Assembly: GCF_900129225.1 (NCBI RefSeq)
Contig: NZ_FQUG01000002.1
Coordinates: forward strand, 124,001 to 188,000
Origin: Schwartzia succinivorans DSM 10502
Lineage (GTDB): Bacteria > Bacillota > Negativicutes > Selenomonadales > Selenomonadaceae
Direction: 5' to 3'
DNA: 64,000 bases
The position numbers and the translations under genes are program-made. The notes beneath the pieces were generated by a model, which searched no databases, was not told the DNA's origin, and was given only the letters and a program-made list of their open reading frames with translations. This document shows, piece by piece, positions 15,911-23,515 of this stretch. The number at the start of each line of letters is the position of its first letter. The stretch's first letter is position 1.

Positions 15911-16004
15911 TAAAACATAGCATATAAGTATGAATAAACAAAACTGACTGGAAAACCAGAGGCTTTGGATGGAGCAGAGTGCTCTGTCCACAGCCTCTTT
16001 TTTG
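15911..16004 (+). promoter_or_regulatory. Leader RNA copy 2: candidate riboswitch/attenuator of unit 2
   Basis: This is the second copy of the conserved leader. P1 is CATA (15916-15919) with TATG (15929-15932), and GCA follows the 5' arm as in the other copies. P2 is CTGG (15948-15951), loop AAAA, CCAG (15956-15959). Relative to copy 1 the second arm changes from CCGG to CCAG so that a G-U pair becomes A-U, which keeps the helix. The terminator begins with GAGGCT (15959-15964) paired with AGCCTC (15992-15997), has an inner GGAGCA/TGCTCT helix, and ends in six T. Beyond the conserved blocks the sequence differs freely from copies 1 and 3. Confidence 0.75.
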
Positions 16005-16022
16005 TTGAAGGGAGAATGGAAG

Positions 16023-17957
16023 ATGGCAGAGGCGTACACGATAGTTTTTCAGCCCTCGGGACGGCGCGGGGAAGTGCCGGCAGGGAAGACTGTACTGGCA
16101 GCGGCGCAGGAGCTGGGCGTTGGTATAGAGGCGTCATGCGGCGGAAAGGGTGTCTGCGGAAAGTGCCGTATTATTGTAGAGGAAGGACGTTTTGAAAAGC
16201 TTGGGCTTGTTTCGGGCGCGTCCCATGTATCTGAACGCGGCGAGACAGAGGAGAAATTTTTTACAGAGGATGAACTCAGCCGAGGCTATCGTCTGGCATG
16301 TCTTACGCAGATTACAGGAGATCTGGTGGTGACAGTACCTGAGGAGAGCCGAAGCGTAAAACAGGTCATCCTTGAAAAGGGAAAGAAAAGGACTTTTACT
16401 ATAAATCCTGCAGTGAAGCAGTATACGATAAAGCTTCCTGCACCAACTCTTGAGGATGCCCGCGACGACCGCCGCCGTCTTTTGGATGTTCTGGAGGAAA
16501 AGGAGGGGCTTTCTGGACTCACCGTGGATTATCCTGTGCTTCGCACGCTTCCCCGTACACTTCGCGAAAATGACTGGCTTGTCACTGTATCTGTATGGCA
16601 GGGCAAGGAGGTTATACGTGTGGAGTCGGGGGAGGCTCCGCATAGCCTTGGAATTGCCATTGATATAGGAACGACAACCCTGGCGGCATTTTTGTGCGAC
16701 CTTGTGACAGGGGAGCTTTTGTCAAAGGCTTCACGGATGAATCCTGAAATCGGCTACGGCGAGGATGTGCTGGCGCGTATTTCCTATGCTATGGCAAACG
16801 AGGACGGCGGAGAAAAGCTACAGCGTGCAATGCAGGACGCGGTGAGTGAGCTTGCCGCGCAGATGACAGGTGAAATCGGCCGCACACCTTCAGAGGTTGA
16901 TGAAATGGTGCTGGTGTACAACACTGCAATGCATCATTTCACACTTGGACTTGATTCCAGGTATGTGGGCCGTTCTCCCTTTGCACCTGCAGCCAGTGAT
17001 GCCCTTGACATCAAGGCGCGTGACCTCGGAATACTTATAAATCCCTCCGCAAATATTCATTCCCTTCCCATCGAAGCAGGTTTTGTAGGCGCGGACAACG
17101 TGGCGGTGCTTTTGGCAGAGGAGCCGTATAACAGCGAGTCTGTAAAGCTTATCATTGATATAGGTACAAACGGAGAGATTGACCTTGGAAATAAGGAAAG
17201 ACTTCTTTCCACCTCCTGCGCAACAGGCCCTGCTCTTGAGGGAGCGCAGATTGCCTTCGGAATGCGCGCCGCACCGGGTGCTATCGAGCGTATTGAAATA
17301 AACCCCGAAACCTATGAGCCGCGTTACAAGGTTATCGGAAAGGACGAGTGGTTCCCTGATATTTCCTTCACAGGGGCACAGGGCATCTGCGGCTCCGGAA
17401 TAATTGATGTTGTGGCCGAGCTTTACCGTGCGGGAATAATCTCAAAGGCAGGCCGCATAAATACGAAGCTTGATACGCCGCGTGTAAGAAAGGATGACAA
17501 GGGGAAGGCCGAATATGTTCTGGCGTGGGCGCCTGAGACGGCAGTCCACAAGGATATTGTAATCACGCAGGGAGACATACGTGCGGTGCAGCTTGCAAAG
17601 GGGGCTATCTACGTCGGCGCGAAATATCTCATGGAAAAATATGGAATTGACCATGTAGATGAAGTCATTCTTGCAGGTGCCTTCGGAAGCTACATTAATA
17701 AAAAGAGTGCTATGGCTCTTGGTATGTTCCCCGACTGTGCTTTGGAAAAGGTTCAGGCGGTTGGAAATGCAGCCGGTGACGGTGCCCGTATCGCTCTGTT
17801 AAATGTAGAAAAAAGAAAAGAAGCGGCAAAGGTAGCGCGTGAGGTTGAGTTTATTGAGACGGCAGTTGAGCCTGATTTCCAGACACGTTTTATGGAAGCC
17901 CTTGCCATCCCTCACGCAAAGGACGAGTTCCCACATCTGAAGGAAGGGGACGCCTGA
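16023..17957 (+). CDS. Corrinoid-protein reductive activase (ferredoxin plus ASKHA/DUF4445; RACo/RamA-like)
   Basis: This 644-residue protein has an N-terminal plant-type 2Fe-2S ferredoxin domain (Cys-39, Cys-45, Cys-48 and Cys-93), a linker, and an ASKHA ATPase region. Its phosphate-binding strands read AIDIGTTTLAAF (near residue 208) and IIDIGTNGEIDL (near residue 378), and GAFGSYINKKSA lies near the C terminus. Such proteins use ATP to drive reduction of inactive Co(II) corrinoid to Co(I), restarting methyltransferase systems. It is the obvious activator for the two corrinoid proteins of the island. I chose the ATG at 16023 because AAGGGAG precedes it; an upstream ATG at 15969 lies inside the terminator. 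It overlaps the next gene by one base. Confidence 0.92.
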   Translation: MAEAYTIVFQPSGRRGEVPAGKTVLAAAQELGVGIEASCGGKGVCGKCRIIVEEGRFEKLGLVSGASHVSERGETEEKFFTEDELSRGYRLACLTQITGDLVVTVPEESRSVKQVILEKGKKRTFTINPAVKQYTIKLPAPTLEDARDDRRRLLDVLEEKEGLSGLTVDYPVLRTLPRTLRENDWLVTVSVWQGKEVIRVESGEAPHSLGIAIDIGTTTLAAFLCDLVTGELLSKASRMNPEIGYGEDVLARISYAMANEDGGEKLQRAMQDAVSELAAQMTGEIGRTPSEVDEMVLVYNTAMHHFTLGLDSRYVGRSPFAPAASDALDIKARDLGILINPSANIHSLPIEAGFVGADNVAVLLAEEPYNSESVKLIIDIGTNGEIDLGNKERLLSTSCATGPALEGAQIAFGMRAAPGAIERIEINPETYEPRYKVIGKDEWFPDISFTGAQGICGSGIIDVVAELYRAGIISKAGRINTKLDTPRVRKDDKGKAEYVLAWAPETAVHKDIVITQGDIRAVQLAKGAIYVGAKYLMEKYGIDHVDEVILAGAFGSYINKKSAMALGMFPDCALEKVQAVGNAAGDGARIALLNVEKRKEAAKVAREVEFIETAVEPDFQTRFMEALAIPHAKDEFPHLKEGDA

Positions 17958-18862
17958 TGGCAGAGGAAACAGAGAAGCTTCACATAGCCCGTGAGTGTGC
18001 CAGCGATCCCGACGCGCCGCCTCCAACATGTATTATATCCGAGGATATCTGTGAGGCGGCAGGAATCCGTTACGAGGATGCTTTTTTCGATGGTGAGGCA
18101 ATGGCGAGGGCAGCGCTTGCTCTCAGCTGCCGTGACCACGATCCTCTTTGCCGGCTGCCGTTTTCGGTCTCCGTGGAGGCTGAGCAGTACGGAGCAAAGC
18201 TTACACTAAATGAAAAGACGAGAATCCCTGCTGTCAAAAATTTTCCTTATAAGCGTCTTCAGGATATGCCTGCGCTTCAGCCGCTGGATTTTACGAAGGG
18301 GCAGATTTCTGCGGTGCTTGAAGCCGTCAAATGGCTAAAGCATCATGGTGAGACTGTCCTTTTGGAGCTTGAAGGAGTGTTCAGCGTACTAAGCCTTCTT
18401 GTATCCTCACGGGAGGTATACAAGGCCGTCTATCGGAATCCTGAGGAAATAAAGCAAAGGGGCGCAGAGCTTGCAGGGAGAATCTCTGAATATGCGGGAG
18501 AGGCAGTGCGCTGCGGTGCGGGTATTCTTTCATACAGCGACGCAACGATTTCCTTTGAGCTTGTTTCTCCTGAGCTTTACCGGGATGTCTGCGGAGAGGT
18601 TACCGTGGATGCGGTACGACGTGTCAGAAGAGCAGCGCCGCATACGATGCTTCAGCTTTGCAGCGCGACTTCGGTTGGGCTTGAGAGAGCAGACCGTGCT
18701 GTCGCGGAAAAGGTTCCTGTAACTCCGGGGCTTCTGTATGGCGAGGCACTGAAGCTTGTGGGACTGAACCGAAAAGACTGCAGGCTTGTGGGGCACGGCT
18801 GCCAGGTTCGTTCGCCGCTGAGAATGCAGGAGCCGTACATTTACAAACTGACTCTCAGATAA
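17957..18862 (+). CDS. Short UroD-fold protein, copy A (altered zinc motif)
   Basis: This 301-residue protein has the UroD/MtaA fold pattern (PFSVSVEAEQYGAK, ELEGVFSVLSLLV, SPELYRDVCGEV) but is about 40 residues shorter than the two MtaA-like proteins of the island. At the position of the His-X-Cys zinc motif it has LQLC, so the histidine is replaced by glutamine, while a later GHGC is kept. It is about as long as, and clearly related to, the protein at 19062-19934, which retains HLC. It is translationally coupled to the activase gene (TGATG overlap). It may bind a corrinoid or modulate methyl transfer; whether it is catalytically active is doubtful. Confidence 0.75.
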   Translation: MAEETEKLHIARECASDPDAPPPTCIISEDICEAAGIRYEDAFFDGEAMARAALALSCRDHDPLCRLPFSVSVEAEQYGAKLTLNEKTRIPAVKNFPYKRLQDMPALQPLDFTKGQISAVLEAVKWLKHHGETVLLELEGVFSVLSLLVSSREVYKAVYRNPEEIKQRGAELAGRISEYAGEAVRCGAGILSYSDATISFELVSPELYRDVCGEVTVDAVRRVRRAAPHTMLQLCSATSVGLERADRAVAEKVPVTPGLLYGEALKLVGLNRKDCRLVGHGCQVRSPLRMQEPYIYKLTLR

Positions 18863-18895
18863 GCAGTAAAAATCATGAAATGTTATGTTTTTCTC

Positions 18896-18924
18896 TTGAC
18901 AAGATAAACTCAGTGGGGTAATAT
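18896..18924 (+). promoter_or_regulatory. Sigma-A promoter of methyltransferase unit 3
   Basis: A perfect TTGACA (18896-18901) is followed after 17 bases by TAATAT (18919-18924). A consensus TATAAT lies three bases further on (18922-18927) but at a 20-base spacing. Confidence 0.75.
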
Positions 18925-18930
18925 AATGTC

Positions 18931-19036
18931 TATAAAACATAGCAAGTATATATGAAAAGAAAACGGACTGACCGGAAACACCGGAGGTTCTGTGACAGGC
19001 TTATTTAGTCTGCCGCAGAGCCTCCTTTTGTTTTTT
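18931..19036 (+). promoter_or_regulatory. Leader RNA copy 3: candidate riboswitch/attenuator of unit 3
   Basis: This is the third copy of the conserved leader. P1 is CATA (18938-18941) with TATG (18951-18954), again with GCA after the 5' arm. The conserved ACTGA block precedes P2 CCGG (18972-18975), loop AAACA, CCGG (18981-18984). Here the first arm changed from CTGG to CCGG, giving full Watson-Crick pairing, so across the three copies the helix varies in both arms while staying paired. The terminator is a 10-bp stem with one G-U pair (18983-18992 with 19016-19025) followed by TTTTG and six more T. Confidence 0.75.
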
Positions 19037-19061
19037 GGCGAATTGGAAAGGGGGCGGCAGT

Positions 19062-19934
19062 ATGGATGATGAACTGAGCTTTGAATGTCTCGGGGAACCT
19101 GACAGACCTATCACCGAGGAGCTTTGCTCCAACGCGGGCGCACGGTATGCTGCGGTATTCGGACAGGCTGAGGACATGATAAAGGCAGCGCTTGAGGTAA
19201 AGCGGCTGAATCATGATGAATGGGTAAAGCTGCCGTTCTGCGTGACGATAGAGGCGGAAGGCTTCGGAGCTGAGGTCGAGCTCAGTCCTCTCTACGGAGT
19301 CCCGGCTGTGACTCATTTCAGATACGAGACTATTGATGAAATAGATACGCTTCCACAGCTTGATTTTACCAGCGGACGGGTGAAGGAGGTGCTGAGGGCG
19401 GCATCAATTCTTCACGGGCAGGGCGAAAAAATAATGCTGAACATCGAGGGGCCGTTCACGGTGCTCGGGCAGCTGGTTCCTTCCAAACAGATATACAAAG
19501 GTCTCTACAGAAAGAAGGAGAGGCTGAGGGAACTGAGTGAAATCATCGGAAATGAACTCGCGCGGTACGCAAGGGAAGCGGAGGCGCACGGAGTTGACCT
19601 TCTCTCCTACGCAGATCCGACGGTTGCCAGCGATCTGATTTCTCCGAAGATATATCAGGAGCTTTGTGGAGAGATATCCTACGAGGTACTGAAAAAAATC
19701 GAGGCGGCAACAGAGCACATTGTGATTCATTTGTGCAACAAAACCTCGGTGGGCTTTGAAAAAGCAGGCTTTTGTACCTCAGAAAAGATTTTGCTGCCGA
19801 GGGAGCTTAACTACGGGGAAGCCCTGCAAAAGGTCATGCAGGAGAATGATATCCGCTTCATCGGACACGGATGCATACAGCGTTCCTACTGTCCGTTATG
19901 CAACGGCGGCGTATATAAGCTGACACTGAAGTGA
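19062..19934 (+). CDS. Short UroD-fold methyltransferase-like protein, copy B
   Basis: This 290-residue paralogue of the protein at 17957-18862 has the same UroD-fold landmarks (PFCVTIEAEGFGAE, NIEGPFTVLGQLV, SPKIYQELCGEI). Unlike copy A it keeps His-Leu-Cys at the zinc position (IVIHLCNK) and GHGC near the end, and it has extra C-terminal cysteines (YCPLC). It could therefore be a zinc-dependent methyl acceptor enzyme, while copy A may not be. The ATG at 19062 follows AAAGGGGGCGG; the upstream TTG at 19035 lies within the terminator tail. It is first in the seven-gene unit 3. Confidence 0.77.
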   Translation: MDDELSFECLGEPDRPITEELCSNAGARYAAVFGQAEDMIKAALEVKRLNHDEWVKLPFCVTIEAEGFGAEVELSPLYGVPAVTHFRYETIDEIDTLPQLDFTSGRVKEVLRAASILHGQGEKIMLNIEGPFTVLGQLVPSKQIYKGLYRKKERLRELSEIIGNELARYAREAEAHGVDLLSYADPTVASDLISPKIYQELCGEISYEVLKKIEAATEHIVIHLCNKTSVGFEKAGFCTSEKILLPRELNYGEALQKVMQENDIRFIGHGCIQRSYCPLCNGGVYKLTLK

Positions 19935-19973
19935 AAACAGATTACAGAGAGTATATGGAATGGGGAATGAGCA

Positions 19974-20822
19974 ATGGCATCAGAAAAAGCAAGACTAAAG
20001 GACAAAATCGTAAGAAAGGCGAAGGCGCTGGATATAAATTTAATCGGTGTAGCGCCGGTAAAGCGCTGGCAGGAGCAGCATCTGAATGATGAGGAATTTT
20101 GGCCGCAGAATATATGGCCCTGGGCTAAAAATGTTATAGTTCTCGCTATGCAGATTTTCCCGGGTATGATTGAGACGACTCCTTCGGTTGTGTATTCGGA
20201 GCTTTATAACACTACAAACCGCCTTTTGGATGATGTTTCATACCGTATAGCGAATTTTTTGAATGAGGAAGGCTATAGGGCACATTTCTTCCCGCGGGAC
20301 TGCTACGGAGATATTTCAGCGCTGGTTAAGCGGCCTGAGGCAGCCTTCTCACATGTAATAGCAGGATATTACGCAGGACTGGGTACTATAGGTCTTAATC
20401 ATACGCTTATAACAAAAAAGTACGGACCGCGTATCCGCCTCGTCTCAATAATCACGGACGCGGAGCTTCCTGCCAGCCGCATGCTGAAGGAGGATGTGTG
20501 CATCCGCTGTCAGGCGTGTATCAGGGCGTGTCCGATGCAGGCCTTCACATGGAAGAAGGGGGAGCCTGTGGCGAACATGGACAAACACAAATGTGCTCTT
20601 TACCACCAGCAGCTGAAGCAGGAATTTCATTATCCCTGCGGACGGTGCGCGGCGGCCTGCCCGGTAGGCCTTGATAAGAAGCGCTACGGAGCAAATGCTA
20701 TAAGCGCAGAGGGTATTCTGCACTGCCGCGATTTCGGAGCGGCAGATGCCGGAGAGATAAAAAAACAGAAGGGCAGCGTGGTAAGAATAGCCGGGCGTGC
20801 CGCAAAGAAGAATTTTGGCTGA
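19974..20822 (+). CDS. 4Fe-4S epoxyqueuosine reductase-like (QueG-type) protein
   Basis: This 282-residue cytoplasmic protein resembles the C-terminal half of QueG and the iron-sulfur domain of reductive dehalogenases. It has two ferredoxin-type cluster motifs: CIRCQACIRACP (near residue 175) and a second site built from HKC and CGRCAAACP (near residue 220). QueG and its relatives use a corrinoid with two 4Fe-4S clusters, so a protein of this type in a corrinoid island may reduce a corrinoid protein or act as electron donor to it. It is not likely to be the tRNA queuosine enzyme, given the context. It sits between a UroD-fold gene and the second corrinoid protein gene. Confidence 0.72.
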   Translation: MASEKARLKDKIVRKAKALDINLIGVAPVKRWQEQHLNDEEFWPQNIWPWAKNVIVLAMQIFPGMIETTPSVVYSELYNTTNRLLDDVSYRIANFLNEEGYRAHFFPRDCYGDISALVKRPEAAFSHVIAGYYAGLGTIGLNHTLITKKYGPRIRLVSIITDAELPASRMLKEDVCIRCQACIRACPMQAFTWKKGEPVANMDKHKCALYHQQLKQEFHYPCGRCAAACPVGLDKKRYGANAISAEGILHCRDFGAADAGEIKKQKGSVVRIAGRAAKKNFG

Positions 20823-20858
20823 TAAATATGTGAAGCTGATGAAAGAGGAGGAATTTAT

Positions 20859-21530
20859 ATGGCAACGGAACAGGAACTGCACCAGGGACTTTATGACGCG
20901 GTTGTAGATATGGATGAAGAGCAGTCGGCGGAGCTCGCGTCGGAGGTTGTAAAGGCCGGCTATGATGCCTACGCTGCGATAGAGCAGGGACTCTCAAAGG
21001 GAATGGACAAGGTGGGCGAGCTTTATGAGCAGGAGGAATATTTCATTCCTGAGCTCCTTCTGTGCTCGGATGCGATGTATGCGGGAATTGATATTCTGAA
21101 GCCGCATATCGTCCGCGAGGAAACGAGGGTGCAGCATAAGGTGGTTATAGGTGTCGTTGAGGGAGATACCCACGACATAGGAAAGAACCTTGTGAAAATC
21201 ATGCTGGAAAGCGCAGGCTTTGAGGTTATAGACCTTGGGCGCGACATCAAGGCTCAGGCTTTTATAGATGCTGCCGAGGAAAACGGCGCTGAGATTATCG
21301 CGCTCTCAACACTTATGACAACGGCAATGCCATCCATGCAGGAGGTTGTTGAGCTTCTCGAAAAACAGGATAAGCGTGATAAATACAAGGTGCTGATTGG
21401 CGGAGGCCCTATTTCCCCGAATTTCGCAAAGAAAATACGGGCAGACGCATACGCTTCTACGGCAGCGGAAGCAGCCCGCATCGCCAAGGATTTTGCAGCG
21501 GCGGAGGAAGCCGCCCTGCAGAGCGCGTGA
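20859..21530 (+). CDS. Methyltransferase corrinoid protein, copy 2
   Basis: This 223-residue paralogue of the unit 1 corrinoid protein has a helical cap (residues ~1-90, including SKGMDKVGELYEQEEYFIPE) and a B12-binding domain with GDTHDIGKN near residue 105, which holds the cobalt-ligating histidine. IGGGPIS forms the later glycine-rich loop. AGGAGG precedes the start. It is followed after 10 bases by an MtaA-like gene, so the two are a likely pair. No second MtmB or MttB gene is encoded in this unit; either it shares the MtmB homologue of unit 1 or its methyl donor enzyme is one of the UroD-fold proteins. Confidence 0.92.
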   Translation: MATEQELHQGLYDAVVDMDEEQSAELASEVVKAGYDAYAAIEQGLSKGMDKVGELYEQEEYFIPELLLCSDAMYAGIDILKPHIVREETRVQHKVVIGVVEGDTHDIGKNLVKIMLESAGFEVIDLGRDIKAQAFIDAAEENGAEIIALSTLMTTAMPSMQEVVELLEKQDKRDKYKVLIGGGPISPNFAKKIRADAYASTAAEAARIAKDFAAAEEAALQSA

Positions 21531-21540
21531 GGTGAAGGCA

Positions 21541-22566
21541 ATGAATGATATTTCCCCTAAGGAACGTCTTTTCCGCGTGCTTGAAAAGAAAACTGTAGAC
21601 CGTCCGCCTGTTATATGCCCGGGAGGAATGATGAACAGTGCAACTGTGGATGTCATGAAGGAATGCGGCGCGTCCTTCCCTACAGTGCACCACAGTGCTG
21701 AGGCTATGGAGCGGCTCTCCTCTTCGGTGCAGACGAGGACAGGCTTTGAAAATTTCGGCATCCCCTACTGTATGACGGTTGAGGCTGAGGTGCTGGGAAG
21801 CGAGATTGATTTTGGAAACGAGGAATGCGAGCCGAAAATTGCCAAGGAGCGTTATGAGTTTTCGAGGGATGTTCCGATTCATGACGTGAAAAAGCTGGTC
21901 AAAGAGGGCCGCATAGAGGCTATTGCCAAGGCAGGCTATGAAATCGGCAGAAAAAATCCGGATATTCCTGTAATCGGAAGTCTTACAGGCCCTGTGTCCA
22001 CGGCGGCTTCGATTGTAGACCCGATGACCTTTTTGAAGGAGCTTCGGAGGGATAAGGAAAACGCGAACCGCGTTCTGGACTATGTGGCGGATTTCCTCAT
22101 AGAGTACGCCAAGGTCCTTGTAGAAAGCGGGTTCCCTGTAATAACAATCGCAGACCCCACGGCGACGGGCGAAATTTTGGGACCGAAGATGTTCGGTGAC
22201 TACGCTGTGCCGTATCTCAACAAGCTGGTGGACGGGATTCATGCTTTGGATACTCCTGTAATTGTGCATATATGCGGACGGCTTGAGTCGGTAGAAAAGC
22301 ATCTCGCAGGAATCCACGCTGATGCCATAAGCACAGACGCGATGGTTAATCTGAAAAATATCAAGGCAGCCTGTGGAGTGGGCACGGTAATGGGAAATCT
22401 CAGTACCTTTGCGCTGCAGCTGCAGACGCCTGATGTCATCCAAAGGGCAACAGAAAAGCTTTTGAGCGACAAAATCGACATAATAAGTCCTGCCTGCGGT
22501 CTTTCTACGACGACTCCGGCGGATAACATAAGAGTTATGACGGAAACCGTAAAGCAGTCGGGTTAA
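21541..22566 (+). CDS. UroD/MtaA-family methylcobamide methyltransferase, copy 2
   Basis: This 341-residue protein has the MtaA fold and an intact zinc motif: HICGRLES near residue 241 and SPACGLSTTTP near residue 318. It is similar to copy 1 at 10533-11546, for example in the N-terminal block KERLFRVLEKKTVDRPPV and in PYCMTVEAEVLGSEI. It would take the methyl group from the corrinoid protein encoded just upstream. The start at 21541 follows GAGGTGA; an in-frame extension to 21397 would overlap the corrinoid gene and is rejected. Two corrinoid/MtaA pairs in separate units suggest two methyl routes, or two partners with one donor. Confidence 0.88.
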   Translation: MNDISPKERLFRVLEKKTVDRPPVICPGGMMNSATVDVMKECGASFPTVHHSAEAMERLSSSVQTRTGFENFGIPYCMTVEAEVLGSEIDFGNEECEPKIAKERYEFSRDVPIHDVKKLVKEGRIEAIAKAGYEIGRKNPDIPVIGSLTGPVSTAASIVDPMTFLKELRRDKENANRVLDYVADFLIEYAKVLVESGFPVITIADPTATGEILGPKMFGDYAVPYLNKLVDGIHALDTPVIVHICGRLESVEKHLAGIHADAISTDAMVNLKNIKAACGVGTVMGNLSTFALQLQTPDVIQRATEKLLSDKIDIISPACGLSTTTPADNIRVMTETVKQSG

Positions 22567-22585
22567 TGGGAAAGGAAGAAGAAAT

Positions 22586-23488
22586 ATGATAGCCGAACAG
22601 GAAAGTATGACAGCGAAGCTTTGCTCCTTCGCACGCGCATACCATTCGACAATGGGAAAAAATAAAATATTTGATGATTATCTTGCTTACGACATCATCG
22701 GAAAGGACGAATACGACCGAATAGGCCGTCTGCTCCAGAGTGATTACGCGGCAGAACCCTACGAGCCGCGCTATGGCTTTGAAAGTGTATGGGTATTTGA
22801 TGAAATGGACCGTTATTTTTCACCGATTACACTTTCGCGTATAGCCTTTGCAGAGCGTGCACTGCGCCGTTTTGCAGAGAGCCGTTCGGAAAGCCAGTAT
22901 GTAGTGCTGGGGGCTGGAATGGATACCTTTGCCTTCCGCAACACAGATGAAACCATACAGATTTACGAGCTTGACCATCCTGACACACAGGCGTACAAGC
23001 TGCAGCGAATCCACAAGCTGCGCTGGACGATACCCGAAAATGTCCACTATGCTCCTGTGGATTTTGAAAAGGAAGAGTTCGGACGCGCACTTCTCAGAGC
23101 AGGCTTCTGTCAGGCAGGTGCATCCTTCTTCTCGCTTTTGGGTGTTGCGTATTATCTTACGCCTGAGAGCTTCAGACGCATCGTGCGCGGTATAGGCGAG
23201 CTCGCCTCCTCGGGAAGTCAGTTCGTGTTTGACTTCCCTGATGAGACAACCTTTGCGGAAAAGCGTCCGAGACGCGTCCGCGAGCTTACGGAAATCACCA
23301 GCAAGCTGGGTGAGCCTATGCTCCACGGATTCTCAGTTGATGAGATTCACACAATCCTCAACGAGGAAGGCTTCAATATCCGCCGTCATGAAGGCCCGAG
23401 AGATATTCAGCGTCACTTCTTTGATGACCGTATGGACAATCAGAGGGCTATGGAAAACATTCATTTCATCCTGGCGGAGAAAAAATAA
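22586..23488 (+). CDS. LCM-type class I SAM-dependent methyltransferase
   Basis: This 300-residue cytoplasmic protein belongs to the leucine-carboxyl-methyltransferase / TIGR00027-like group. It has YVVLGAGMDTFAFR near residue 110 as motif I, the acidic IYELDHPDTQ at the end of strand 2, and LGVAYYLTPESF in the post-catalytic region. Proteins of this group O-methylate small molecules or carboxylates in secondary metabolism. Its place in a corrinoid operon, followed by two sulfur amino-acid genes, recalls the B. subtilis arrangement of a SAM methyltransferase (yrrT) with mccA and mccB, but it is not obviously orthologous to YrrT. Substrate unknown. Confidence 0.8.
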   Translation: MIAEQESMTAKLCSFARAYHSTMGKNKIFDDYLAYDIIGKDEYDRIGRLLQSDYAAEPYEPRYGFESVWVFDEMDRYFSPITLSRIAFAERALRRFAESRSESQYVVLGAGMDTFAFRNTDETIQIYELDHPDTQAYKLQRIHKLRWTIPENVHYAPVDFEKEEFGRALLRAGFCQAGASFFSLLGVAYYLTPESFRRIVRGIGELASSGSQFVFDFPDETTFAEKRPRRVRELTEITSKLGEPMLHGFSVDEIHTILNEEGFNIRRHEGPRDIQRHFFDDRMDNQRAMENIHFILAEKK

Positions 23489-23515
23489 AAAAGATAAATA
23501 ACGGAGATGGGAAAA

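Noticed and set aside
21457-22443. 328-codon open frame on the minus strand over the MtaA-like gene
   Set aside because: A shadow of the plus-strand methyltransferase gene; composition is Cys/His/Arg-rich and unlike a real protein.
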